A stretch of DNA of 36,932 bases from Verrucomicrobiales bacterium (GTDB lineage: Bacteria > Verrucomicrobiota > Verrucomicrobiia > Verrucomicrobiales > DEV007), in assembly GCA_029233965.1 (NCBI GenBank), contig JARGOP010000045.1, forward strand, positions 1 through 36,932, written 5' to 3'. Each line of letters starts with the position of its first letter. Position 1 is the first letter of the stretch. The notes under the pieces were generated by a model that was not told where the DNA came from, made no database searches, and saw only the letters and a list, made by a program, of their open reading frames with translations. Below, in pieces: positions 24,404 to 32,579 of this stretch. Both the position numbers and the translations under genes were made by a program.

Positions 24404-24874
24404 TCAGTGACTGTGGAAGTCAGGCTCCTTGCCTTCGTAAGCGCGGTAGAGATCAAAGATCGCCGTCTTCAGCGCTTCAGCCACTTCGTCGGAGGGATCC
24501 TGCTTCGCCTTCATTGCCGCGCGCATCACGGCGTGAGCTGCGAGGAGAGCCTTCTCGTAATTCTCAGCATCCGGCTTGATGCGCTGAGCCATGAAATACT
24601 CGGCGACGCTGGTGATCACTTTTTTGCAGTGATCTTCCTTCGTCATGATCCAGCGGGTCGCCTGATTCACCGCGAGAGGCGTGTTTTCTTCGATGAGCTT
24701 GGCCATTTCAACGTTGGCTTTGGCAATCGTGGTCTGCGCTTCGAGCATCTTTTCAAATTCAGCCGTGTCAGAAAAAATTCCGCAGGGGACCTGGCAGTGG
24801 GCTTCCACACTTTGAGAGGGGAGCGAAACGATCGCCGCAATAGCAAGAGAGAGGGTAAGTAGGGTCTGTTTCAT
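24404..24874 (-). CDS. sodN: Nickel superoxide dismutase with Sec signal peptide
   Basis: 156 residues. Residues 1-25 form a Sec signal peptide (MKQTLLTLSLAIAAIVSLPS..VEA). Cleavage after VEA would leave His26 as the new N-terminus, exactly as the Ni hook needs. The hook reads HCQVPCGIF: His1, Cys2 and Cys6 of the canonical HCDLPCGVY are kept, Asp3 is Gln and Tyr9 is Phe. The rest matches the four-helix NiSOD body (NQATRWIMTKEDHCKKV ... YFMAQRIKPD ... MRAAMKAKQD). The mature chain of about 131 residues is slightly longer than the usual 117. Known NiSODs often need a dedicated leader peptidase (SodX/CbiX-like); none is adjacent here. An ATG two codons upstream (24880) is equally possible. It is probably periplasmic, removing superoxide. 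A terminator follows. Confidence 0.93.
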   Translation of the reverse strand: MKQTLLTLSLAIAAIVSLPSQSVEAHCQVPCGIFSDTAEFEKMLEAQTTIAKANVEMAKLIEENTPLAVNQATRWIMTKEDHCKKVITSVAEYFMAQRIKPDAENYEKALLAAHAVMRAAMKAKQDPSDEVAEALKTAIFDLYRAYEGKEPDFHSH

Positions 24875-24903
24875 AGTCATTTCACGGTAACCTGATTTCG
24901 AGA

Positions 24904-25174
24904 TCAGTGCGAGGCTGATTTGCGTGATTTCTCCAGCTCCGCCTGTGTCACCGGCTCCATCCGGTCCGCATGCTTCGCCCGCCACGCGGCGGCCTCTTCG
25001 TCCGTGATGTGGTCGTCGTGGCCGCCCCAACGGTCACGAATAAAAGTCATCACGGAAGCGAAGTCATTTTTTCATTCGGGCGTGACGCATCGCCTTTGAT
25101 TTGTCATCGGCGAAAATTTCGGGAGAGAGAGCGAAGACGAGAAGGAACAGGGGGAGAAGGAGTGATGCTTTCAT
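24904..25174 (-). pseudogene. Frameshifted, heme-less cytochrome c-like small secreted protein
   Basis: The ATG at 25174 starts a signal peptide (MKASLLLPLFLLVFALSPEIFA) followed by about 14 residues, and the frame stops at TGA 25066-25064. The stop lies just after six A residues on the minus strand (25072-25067). With five As the frame would continue into FASVMTFIRDRWGGHDDHITDEEAAAWRAKHADR and end at 24904, giving 87-88 residues. That second part resembles the C-terminal helix and tail of class I cytochrome c in this phylum (VMTYIRN.WGN...VT.E.VAA.R). There is no CxxCH anywhere, so it cannot bind heme covalently in the usual way. It ends about 30 bases before sodN on the same strand and was probably co-transcribed with it. 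A sequencing error at the A run is an alternative. Confidence 0.5.
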
Positions 25175-25475
25175 GCCGAGGAATTGTCCAAAACGAACGC
25201 CTCTACAAAGAAGTCGGATCAGGATTTTTGCAGGGTTTTACAAATTCCCGACTGCGGCATGAACTCTCTGACGATCCCGGCAAGGTGAAATCGAAGCTGC
25301 TTCGACGATTTTGCCGGGCAATTCAGATGCAGCCAGATGCGGTAGACCCGGCTTTGCTGAATTTTTTCGACGCCTCTTTGCATACCGGTCTGACGAACGG
25401 TCGGCGAATTTCATACACCAAAAAGGCCTCATGACGGCCCTTTTGTTTCCGCGGAAACGGCTCAAACTCCTCTCT
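25175..25475. other. Divergent intergenic region upstream of the NiSOD unit and sulfatase
   Basis: About 300 bases between the start of the broken cytochrome-like gene (-) and the sulfatase (+). Open frames here lack family features. It should hold promoters for both directions, but I could not identify convincing boxes. The only structured element is the hairpin at 25419-25445. Confidence 0.45.
25419..25445. other. Hairpin in the sulfatase leader
   Basis: CAAAAAGGCC (25419-25428) and GGCCCTTTTG (25436-25445) can pair with a single mismatch around a seven-base loop. It has A and T flanks like a bidirectional terminator. No gene ends here on either strand, and it lies 30 bases before the sulfatase ATG, so an attenuator or leader structure is possible. 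Confidence 0.3.
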
Positions 25476-26951
25476 ATGTGGAAAACCCTCCTATTCTCCT
25501 TCTTGGCGCTTGTTTTCAGCTCCTCCGCCTTCGCGGAAAAACCAAATATCATCCTCATCATGGCCGATGATCTCGGCTGGGCGGACATTGGTCCCTACGG
25601 CAATGACTTCATCGAAACGCCGCACCTCGACCAACTCGCCGCCGACGGGATGAAGTTCACCGACTTTTACGCCGCCGGCGCAGTCTGCTCCCCGACCCGC
25701 TGCGCGGTGCAGTCCGGTCAGAATCAGGCCCGCATCGGGATCACCGCTCACATCCCCGGTCACTGGCGCCCCTTTGAGCGGGTCCAGACGCCGCTCACGA
25801 CGATGGCGCTGCCTCTCGATACCGTCACCGTCGCGGAGTCGCTCAAGGAGGTCGGCTACTCGACCGGCTACATCGGAAAGTGGCATCTCGGAAACGGCCC
25901 TGAGTTTCAGCCGGAACATCAGGGCTACGACTGGACCGCCGTGGTGGGCGGGCCCTTTCTCCCCGGTAAATTCCGTGTTCAATACGGAGCGACCGAGATC
26001 AAACCGGGCCCCGATCAATTTCGTACGGACTTTGAAGCGCAGCTCGCCGAGACCTTTGTCGAACAGCAGGGCGAGGCTCCCTTCTTCCTCATGGTCTCGC
26101 CCTACGCCGTTCATATCCCGCTCGCCTCCCGCTCGGATCTCGTCGCCAAGTACGAGATGAAAGCAAAAGAGACGGGCCGCAATCTCCCCCACCCCGTTTA
26201 CGCCGCCATGACCGAAGAACTCGACGACCTCGTAGGACGGGTCGTCGCCGCAGTGGAGAAAGTCGGAAAAACCGACAGCACCATGATTGCTTTCACCTCG
26301 GACAACGGGGGCCTCTACCGCCGGTATGACTACCGGGAACACGCCGATGATGACGTCACCAGTAATGCACCGCTGCGCGGGGAAAAAGGTCAGCTCTACG
26401 AGGGAGGGATCCGCGTTCCTCTCATCGTCAAGTATCCCGCCGTGGTCGGTCCGGGAACGGAATCCGATGCGGTCACGATCAGCTATGATTTCTATCCCAC
26501 GTTCGCGGAACTCGCCGGGGCGGACCTGCCTGAAAATCAAACCATCGACGGAGTCAGTCTTCTCCCCGCTCTGAAAAATCCTGAAGCGGGCCCGGGCCGG
26601 GCAGCGATCCATTTTCACTACCCGCACTACCACCACCACCGCCCGGCTTCCGCGATCCGCGAAGGAGACTGGAAGCTGATCCAATATCTCGATGAGACCG
26701 GAGAGGTGGAGCTATTCTATCTCGCCGACGATATTGGGGAAACCAATGATCTTTCCGGTGAGAAGGTGGGTCGTGTCGCAGACCTGAAGAAAAAACTGCA
26801 GGTCTGGCAGAATTCCGTTTCGGCGCGGATGCCGATCAAGAATCCTCATTTTGACGAATCACGAGCCGCGGAGTGGTGGAATTTGCGCAACGGAACCCCG
26901 GTCGACAGCGACGGTCGACAGCGGTTTCCCCCGACAGAGGAGGATCTGTGA
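25476..26951 (+). CDS. Secreted type I (formylglycine) sulfatase
   Basis: 491 residues. I chose the ATG at 25476 because it starts a clean signal peptide (MWKTLLFSFLALVFSSSAFA before EKPN); the frame is open 55 codons further upstream without signal features. The sulfatase core starts at once with NIILIMADDLGWADIG (metal Asp31, Asp32). The modification motif is CSPTRCAVQSG, with Cys71 the residue converted to formylglycine; the usual TG ending is SG. GYSTGYIGKWHLG and the later FTSDNGG metal motif are present. It probably removes sulfate from a polysaccharide in the periplasm or outside the cell, as expected for marine Verrucomicrobia. No formylglycine-generating enzyme or second sulfatase is adjacent. 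Confidence 0.95.
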   Translation: MWKTLLFSFLALVFSSSAFAEKPNIILIMADDLGWADIGPYGNDFIETPHLDQLAADGMKFTDFYAAGAVCSPTRCAVQSGQNQARIGITAHIPGHWRPFERVQTPLTTMALPLDTVTVAESLKEVGYSTGYIGKWHLGNGPEFQPEHQGYDWTAVVGGPFLPGKFRVQYGATEIKPGPDQFRTDFEAQLAETFVEQQGEAPFFLMVSPYAVHIPLASRSDLVAKYEMKAKETGRNLPHPVYAAMTEELDDLVGRVVAAVEKVGKTDSTMIAFTSDNGGLYRRYDYREHADDDVTSNAPLRGEKGQLYEGGIRVPLIVKYPAVVGPGTESDAVTISYDFYPTFAELAGADLPENQTIDGVSLLPALKNPEAGPGRAAIHFHYPHYHHHRPASAIREGDWKLIQYLDETGEVELFYLADDIGETNDLSGEKVGRVADLKKKLQVWQNSVSARMPIKNPHFDESRAAEWWNLRNGTPVDSDGRQRFPPTEEDL

Positions 26952-27545
26952 AGAGATTGCAGCCTCCCGTGCTTGTCGTTGCGCGGACAGTTGAGGAGAA
27001 GAAGCGCAAAAGCTTCCGGGTGATCGACGGGGACGGAGTCAGCATAAGCCGGCGCCATGAGCATACCGGGGCACATCGGCCTGACGACTCGCAATTCAGG
27101 CAGTTTGGAGATCCTTTCTCCGGCGGACGACTCATGGGTGCATCTTCGAGCAAATCGCGAAGCGACTGCTCCCTCCGCAATCCGAAGTGGTTCGCCACTG
27201 ACAGGGAGCGCGAATTCCACGACAGGGCTTCCACACTTGTCGGTCCCAGAAGAATCGTTCCCTTTTCCGAACCGGGGGGAGAACTCTTGTTCTCCTGATT
27301 CGGCTGAATCGCCCTAGCAAGCTCACAATATTCGCAAGGAGGGCTGGAAAATGCTGCCGCGAGCACCGACTTTTCGGAAGCTTTCGCGACCATGGAACTC
27401 CGGGCGAAGCCCTGAACGGCAACCGAGGGAAGGCCTCCGATCACGAAAGTCAACGTGAGCGGAAGGATCGGGGAAGCCGACTTGCGAACGCAGGGGGCGT
27501 CATTTTAACGTCATTTTCTCATCCCGATGCCCTGACGATCGGTGA
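26952..27545. other. Gene-poor stretch between sulfatase and gpmI
   Basis: About 594 bases with long open frames on both strands but no recognised family. Plus-strand frame 26948-27298 (GTG start) has low-complexity, Arg/Ser-rich content. The best candidate is on the minus strand near the gpmI end and is listed separately. No terminator-like hairpin with a T-tract was noticed for either flanking gene. Confidence 0.4.
26954..27503 (-). pseudogene. Possible decayed gene for a small secreted Cys-containing protein
   Basis: A minus-strand frame runs from about 27500 leftward. It encodes a hydrophobic segment (ASPILPLTLTFVIGGLPSVAV preceded by RK) like a signal peptide, then an FSSPPCEYCELARAIQ segment with a CxxC. 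Later come more cysteines (CLNCESSGRCAPVC). In frame, the only starts are a TTG at 27453, inside the hydrophobic segment, or none. An ATG at 27503 would join the frame if the C5 run (27493-27497) had one more base. The frame stays open into the 3' end of the sulfatase gene (to 26836), which is not credible for a functional gene; the left edge given is arbitrary. Real gene, remnant and chance are all possible. Confidence 0.22.
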
Positions 27546-29084
27546 TTACGCTTTCGAAAGCAGGATCGATCCTGTCATTTCCGCCGGCTGTTCGAGACCG
27601 AGCAGCGAGAGAATCGTTGGTGCAATGTCAGCGAGCTTACCACTGCTGAGTTTCACATCATCAGCATCATCACCCACATAGATCAGCGGCACGAGATTCG
27701 TGGTGTGAGCCGTCTGGGGTGACCCGTCCGCATTGATCATCTCCTCGCAGTTGCCGTGGTCCGCGGTGATAAGGAGCTTACCGCCCAGCGAAAGGACTTT
27801 TTCAACGACACGGCGGACACAGTCATCGACGCACTCGACCGCCTTGATCGCTGCGGGAACGTTCCCGGTATGGCCGACCATGTCGGGGTTGGCGTAATTG
27901 ATGATCGCCATGTCGTAGTTTTCGATGCGGTCGAGAATCGTCTGCGTGACGCCTTCGGCCGACATTTCCGGCTTTTCATCGTAGGTCGCGACATCCTGCG
28001 GTGACTGCAGCATCTGGCGGTCTTCTCCGGGGTTCTCAACCTCGACACCACCATTGAAGAAAAAGGAAACGTGAGGGTATTTTTCCGTTTCCGCGATCCG
28101 GAGCTGGGTCATTCCGGCCCGTGCGACGACTTCGCCGAGTGTGTTCGTAAGTTCCTCGGGAGCAAAAATGACGGGGCATCCGTAGGTCTCGTCGTATTCG
28201 GTCATGGTGTAATAGCCAACCCTGGGCCAGCTTCCCCGATCAAATCCGTCGAAATCTTCATTCAGAAAGGCAACGCTGAGCTGTCGCGCGCGGTCCGCGC
28301 GAAAGTTGAAGAACAGAACGACATCGCCATCGCGGACGCGCTGCTCATCGACGGCATCGAAGACCATCGGCTTCATGAATTCGTCGGTGACATCTTCCGC
28401 GTATTTTTCCGCAACCGCCTCAGAGGCGAGAATCTCTTTGGCCTCCCCCCTGCCATGAACAATGGCGTCCCAGGCCAGTTTGGTGCGGTCCCAGCGCTTG
28501 TCACGATCCATTGCGTAGTAGCGACCGATCACCGTGGCAATCTTCGCACCGGACTCGGCGAGTTTGTCTTCGCAGTAGCTCAGATATTTTTTCCCCCCGG
28601 TCGGCGAAGTGTCACGCCCGTCAGTGATCGCGTGGACCATGATGTCATTGACCCCGGCCGCTTTTGCCGCCGCGGCGAGCGCACAGAGGTGGTCCTGGTG
28701 ACTGTGAACGCCGCCGTCAGAAACCAGGCCGAGGAGGTGCAGGCGGGAGCTGGAAGCTTTTTCAAAGGCCTCTTTGAGCTGCGGAATTTCGCTCAACTCG
28801 CCGTCCGCGATCGTTTTATTGATTCGCGTAAAGTCCTGATACACAATGCGCCCCGCTCCCAAGTTGAGGTGCCCGACCTCGGAATTGCCCATCTGTCCTT
28901 CGGGAAGGCCCACGTCCATTCCGCTGCAACTGAGGTGCGCGACCGGATACCTGGAATGCATCTCGTCAGTGAACGGAGTGTTCGCGAGGCGCGGGCAATC
29001 TCCCACTCTCTCAGCGCCCTCGGGGCCTGCGGGGTTGTCACCCCATCCATCACGAATGATCAAAACGACTGGTTTTCTCGCCAT
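27546..29084 (-). CDS. gpmI: 2,3-bisphosphoglycerate-independent phosphoglycerate mutase
   Basis: Manganese-dependent glycolytic and gluconeogenic enzyme interconverting 3- and 2-phosphoglycerate. The 512 residues have normal family length. The N-terminal LIIRDGWGDNP carries metal-binding Asp12. The catalytic serine is Ser68 in GQMGNSEVGHLNLGAGR. SDGGVHSHQDHL and HAITDGRDTSP are in the transferase domain, and ITADHGNCEEM near the C-terminus completes the metal sites. It is transcribed alone, divergent from cdsA with a 132-base gap that must hold both promoters. Confidence 0.97.
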   Translation of the reverse strand: MARKPVVLIIRDGWGDNPAGPEGAERVGDCPRLANTPFTDEMHSRYPVAHLSCSGMDVGLPEGQMGNSEVGHLNLGAGRIVYQDFTRINKTIADGELSEIPQLKEAFEKASSSRLHLLGLVSDGGVHSHQDHLCALAAAAKAAGVNDIMVHAITDGRDTSPTGGKKYLSYCEDKLAESGAKIATVIGRYYAMDRDKRWDRTKLAWDAIVHGRGEAKEILASEAVAEKYAEDVTDEFMKPMVFDAVDEQRVRDGDVVLFFNFRADRARQLSVAFLNEDFDGFDRGSWPRVGYYTMTEYDETYGCPVIFAPEELTNTLGEVVARAGMTQLRIAETEKYPHVSFFFNGGVEVENPGEDRQMLQSPQDVATYDEKPEMSAEGVTQTILDRIENYDMAIINYANPDMVGHTGNVPAAIKAVECVDDCVRRVVEKVLSLGGKLLITADHGNCEEMINADGSPQTAHTTNLVPLIYVGDDADDVKLSSGKLADIAPTILSLLGLEQPAEMTGSILLSKA

Positions 29085-29216
29085 GTCGCAGTCATCGGGC
29101 AGAAATGACGGTTTCGCAACTGTTTCACACCGACACGATCGTCCCGGTTTCGTCTGAATTAGTCATTGCCAATCCCCTTCCAAGCCTGTTTCTTGAACGA
29201 TACCTGACCGAGCGCA

Positions 29217-30158
29217 ATGCCCGAAAACCCCGCCGACGAATCGACCGAATCCCCGGCCAACTCGCCCGAGGCAGTTGCCACAACGAGTGAGCTGAAGCGT
29301 CGTGCCTTCAAAAGCAGGCTGATCAGCACCGTCATCCTCGTCGCAATCATCGCCGGAGCCTTCTGGACCCAGCAAACCTGGCTTTACGCGGCCCTTTTCG
29401 CGATCCTGTCGATCGGCGCGCTCATCGAATACTTCCGCCTCTTCCCGATCCGGGGATTCCGAAGGTTCCGCTGGCAGACCTACGGAGTGAGCGTCGGTTA
29501 CGTCGTCCTGCTCTTCGCTCCCATCTGGGGATTCGAAGCGGCCTGGTTGAGCGAGCTGGATGCCCTTGCTGTCGCCCTTCTCGTGATTCTCGTTGTTCTG
29601 GAACGACTGCGGTATCCGCTCGAAGGATTCCGAACGCTTGACGAAATCGCGGCCACGATTTTCGGTTTCATTTATTGTGTGCTCCTCTTTAGCTTTATCC
29701 CCAAGCTGCTCATGCTTCCTCTCGAGAGCACGGGAGGAAATCCCTCTTCCCACTACTACCTGATCTACCTGGTCGCGATCACCAAGCTGACTGACATGGG
29801 CGCCTACATTGTGGGGTCTCTCATCGGGCGGGACAAAATGATCCCTCACGTCAGTCCCGGAAAAACCTGGCAGGGATTTGGTGGCGCGATCTTTTTCGCC
29901 GTCGCCGGCAGTTTCACTCTCTACTTCGCGATGGATGACCGGATCCCTCTCATCACGCCGATTCACGCATTTTTCCTGGCCGTCATCCTTGCTCTCATTG
30001 CCGTGCTCGGCGATCTTGCGGAGTCGATCTTAAAACGCAGCCTCGAGGTCAAAGACAGCGGCCACGTCATGCCCGGGATCGGTGGATTTCTCGACTTGAT
30101 TGACTCTGTCATTTTTACCGCTCCGGTGTTCTACATTTACCTGCTGATCTTCTCCTGA
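29217..30158 (+). CDS. cdsA: Phosphatidate cytidylyltransferase
   Basis: Integral membrane enzyme making CDP-diacylglycerol from phosphatidate and CTP for all phospholipids. The 313 residues have a charged N-terminal tail of about 40 and then about eight membrane segments. The C-terminal signature is clear: ILKRSLEVKDSGHVMPGIGGFLDLIDS. The textbook motif has HGG and DR where this one has IGG and DL; the Lys-Asp and final Asp are kept. The ATG at 29217 is the first in frame after the divergent gap. It overlaps no gene, but dxr starts 4 bases after its stop, forming the common cdsA-dxr pair. Confidence 0.95.
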   Translation: MPENPADESTESPANSPEAVATTSELKRRAFKSRLISTVILVAIIAGAFWTQQTWLYAALFAILSIGALIEYFRLFPIRGFRRFRWQTYGVSVGYVVLLFAPIWGFEAAWLSELDALAVALLVILVVLERLRYPLEGFRTLDEIAATIFGFIYCVLLFSFIPKLLMLPLESTGGNPSSHYYLIYLVAITKLTDMGAYIVGSLIGRDKMIPHVSPGKTWQGFGGAIFFAVAGSFTLYFAMDDRIPLITPIHAFFLAVILALIAVLGDLAESILKRSLEVKDSGHVMPGIGGFLDLIDSVIFTAPVFYIYLLIFS

Positions 30159-30162
30159 CTCG

Positions 30163-31326
30163 ATGCCAGTTCCTGACCGTCCCAAAAACGTCGTCGTGTT
30201 AGGCTCGACCGGCTCCATCGGCGAAAGCAGCCTCAAAGTGGCCCGCGACATCCCCGGGCGGATGAAGGTGGTCGGCCTGGCCGCCAATCGCAGCGTCGAA
30301 ACCCTCGCCGACCAGATCAATGAGTTCGGAATCAAACAGGGTTGCCTCTACGACCCGACAGGGTTGGATTCGCTTATTGCCAGGGTGCCGACTGATGTCG
30401 CGCTCCACACCGGGGAAGAGGGGCTCATCGAACTCGCAACAATGCCCGAAGCGGACCTCGTCCTCATTGCCATTGTCGGGGTGGCAGGACTGCGGCCTGC
30501 CCTCGCGGCGATCGAAGCAGGCAAAGACATCGCCGTCGCAAGCAAGGAAATTCTCGTCATGGCAGGCGAAACCGTCATGAACGCAGCAAGGGAAAAGGGA
30601 GTGCGCGTGCTCCCGGTCGATTCCGAGCACAATGCGATTTTTCAGTGCCTGGAAGATCGCTCCTCTGCGGACGTCTCCCGCCTCATCCTCACCGCTTCCG
30701 GCGGACCTTTCCGCGAACTTCCCTCCGGGCAGCTTGCCGCCGTCACGAAAGCACAGGCGCTCAAGCACCCGACCTGGGAGATGGGGCAGAAGATCACGAT
30801 CGATTCCGCGACCCTGTTCAACAAAGGCCTCGAAATGATCGAAGCCCGCTGGCTCTTCGATATCGAAATGGCGCGGGTCGATGTCATCGTGCACCCGCAG
30901 AGCATTGTTCACAGCATGGTGGAGTTCATTGACTCCTCCGTGCTCGCTCAGCTCAGCACGACAGACATGTGTTTCCCGATCCAGTATGCAATCACCTGGC
31001 CGGAACGGGTTCCCAACACGCTTCCTCCCCTCGACTTCGCGGAACTGGCCCGACTCGATTTCGAAGCCCCGCGCTGGGAGGATTTTCCGGCTCTGAATCT
31101 CGCGAAGGAGGCCGGCACTCGCGGCGGCACCCTTCCTGCGGTCATGAATGCCGCCAACGAAGTCGCCGTGGCCGCTTTTCTTGAGGAGAAAATTGCGTTT
31201 CCTGCAATCTGGGAAACGGTGGAGAAGACGATGAGCTGCCATCATTGGAAGGAAAAGCCTTCGCTGGAGGAAATCATCGACGCCGATCTCGAGGCACGAA
31301 GCAAAGCCGCAGAATTTATTTCATGA
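30163..31326 (+). CDS. dxr: 1-deoxy-D-xylulose 5-phosphate reductoisomerase
   Basis: Second step of the MEP isoprenoid pathway: NADPH-dependent conversion of DXP to 2-C-methyl-D-erythritol 4-phosphate. 387 residues. NADPH motif VLGSTGSIGESSL is at about residues 7-19. PVDSEHNAIFQCLE carries the metal-binding Asp and Glu. TASGGPF, HPTWEMGQKITIDSATLFNKGLEMIEA and VHPQSIVHSMVEF form the substrate site. The ATG lies 4 bases after the cdsA stop. Its stop overlaps the start of the ROK kinase gene by four bases (ATGA), indicating translational coupling. uppS and rseP, often neighbours, are absent. Confidence 0.97.
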   Translation: MPVPDRPKNVVVLGSTGSIGESSLKVARDIPGRMKVVGLAANRSVETLADQINEFGIKQGCLYDPTGLDSLIARVPTDVALHTGEEGLIELATMPEADLVLIAIVGVAGLRPALAAIEAGKDIAVASKEILVMAGETVMNAAREKGVRVLPVDSEHNAIFQCLEDRSSADVSRLILTASGGPFRELPSGQLAAVTKAQALKHPTWEMGQKITIDSATLFNKGLEMIEARWLFDIEMARVDVIVHPQSIVHSMVEFIDSSVLAQLSTTDMCFPIQYAITWPERVPNTLPPLDFAELARLDFEAPRWEDFPALNLAKEAGTRGGTLPAVMNAANEVAVAAFLEEKIAFPAIWETVEKTMSCHHWKEKPSLEEIIDADLEARSKAAEFIS

Positions 31327-32312
31327 GCAAGAAAAAGAAGCACTACGAAGGCCGCGTCTGGATCGGCTTTGATCTGGGTGGCACCAAGATGCTCGCCAAG
31401 GTTTTCAATGACGACTACCAAACCCTGGGCCGCGCCAAGCAAAAGACGCAGGGTGCTAAAGGAGCCGAGGCCGGCCTCTCCCGCATGGTCAATGTGATCG
31501 AATCTGCGCTGGATGATGCGGGAGTGGAACCCAAACAAATTGCCGGGATCGGGGTCGGCTGCCCGGGACCTTTGAATCTCACCAAAGGCGAAATCGTTGA
31601 AGCCCCCAACCTGAACTGGCACGATGTTCCTATCGAAGCCTATATCGGCGATGCGTTCGACTGTCGCGCCGTGATCTGCAACGATGTCGATGCCGGCATC
31701 TACGCGGAATATGAAGAAGGTGCTGCCCGCGATGCCCGATGTGCTGTCGGCATATTCCCCGGCACCGGAATCGGAGCCGGAGCGGTCATGAACGGCCAAA
31801 TGCTCCGCGGCGCTCACCTTTCCTGCATGGAGCTCGGTCACATTCCTCTTTTCCCGGAGACTTCTGGAGACGGATCAGAAGGCAGCACTCTTGAGATGGA
31901 ATGCTCCCGTTTGAAAATCTCGTCCGAGGCAGCCCGTGCCGCGTACCGCGGCCTTGCGCCGAATCTCCTCAAATCCTGCGGAACTGACATCTCCAACATC
32001 ACGAGCGGAAAGCTCGCGGCCGCGATCGACGCCGGTGATGAAGAGATCGAACGAATTGTGCGGCGCTCCGCGGTTCTCCTGGGTTGCGGTGTCGCCACCG
32101 TCGTGCATCTCCTTTCCCCGGATGTGATCGTCCTCGGCGGAGGCCTCGTCGAAGCGATGCCGGAGCTCTATGTCGAAACCGTTCGCGAGGCGGCAAATGA
32201 CCGGGTCCTCGGCCCCTACAAAGGCAGCTACAAAATCGTCGCCGCGGAGCTGGAAGACGACGCAGGCGTCATGGGCGCCGCAGCCTGGGCGCGGAAAGTG
32301 ATTGAAGCCTGA
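31323..32312 (+). CDS. ROK family sugar kinase (glucokinase-like)
   Basis: 329 residues from the ATG at 31323, whose ATGA overlaps the dxr stop. The ATP phosphate-binding motif GFDLGGTK is at about 15-22. ROK motifs follow: GIGVGCPGPLN, NDVDAG, GIFPGTGIGAGAV, and the substrate-site ELGH. The usual zinc-binding cysteines after ELGH (CGCGxxGCxE) are missing; the segment reads PLFPETSGDGSEGSTLEMEC instead. VIVLGGGLVEAMPELY matches the C-terminal ROK motif. It most likely phosphorylates glucose or a related hexose in the cytoplasm; the exact sugar cannot be read from the sequence. The stop directly abuts the stop of the convergent small gene. Confidence 0.9.
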   Translation: MSKKKKHYEGRVWIGFDLGGTKMLAKVFNDDYQTLGRAKQKTQGAKGAEAGLSRMVNVIESALDDAGVEPKQIAGIGVGCPGPLNLTKGEIVEAPNLNWHDVPIEAYIGDAFDCRAVICNDVDAGIYAEYEEGAARDARCAVGIFPGTGIGAGAVMNGQMLRGAHLSCMELGHIPLFPETSGDGSEGSTLEMECSRLKISSEAARAAYRGLAPNLLKSCGTDISNITSGKLAAAIDAGDEEIERIVRRSAVLLGCGVATVVHLLSPDVIVLGGGLVEAMPELYVETVREAANDRVLGPYKGSYKIVAAELEDDAGVMGAAAWARKVIEA

Positions 32313-32579
32313 TTACTCGGCCACTTTGAGGGAACGGTGATTCTTTTCGGTCTCTCTCTCGAGCCCCGAAAAATCAACACGCCGACCGGAAACGGCCTTC
32401 GTGATCATCAAATCGGACGAGAAATGATGGTCATCGACCTGCACGTCGAGGCGCGCCGGCCCCTCTGAGATGAAAGCATCCTCACGCAGGATAACGAAAT
32501 CCGGCCCGGATTGAGCCGCGTCATATTGACCGCTCGAAGTGGTCAGGGTAATGGTAACGAACGCAGAATGTCCAGGCAT
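32313..32579 (-). CDS. Small hypothetical protein
   Basis: 88 residues from the ATG at 32579. The content looks coding (GPDFVILREDAFISEGPARLDVQVDDHHFSSDLMI), probably beta-rich and acidic. I recognise no family and see no signal peptide. An upstream GTG at 32618 would lengthen it but would overlap the divergent kinase-like gene. Its ATG shares the CATG at 32577-32580 with that gene's start. Its stop abuts the ROK kinase stop. Confidence 0.5.
   Translation of the reverse strand: MPGHSAFVTITLTTSSGQYDAAQSGPDFVILREDAFISEGPARLDVQVDDHHFSSDLMITKAVSGRRVDFSGLERETEKNHRSLKVAE

Noticed and set aside
25491-26684. 397-codon minus-strand frame under the sulfatase
   Set aside because: Antisense shadow of a well-supported sulfatase; composition is Arg/Gly/Asp-rich without motifs.
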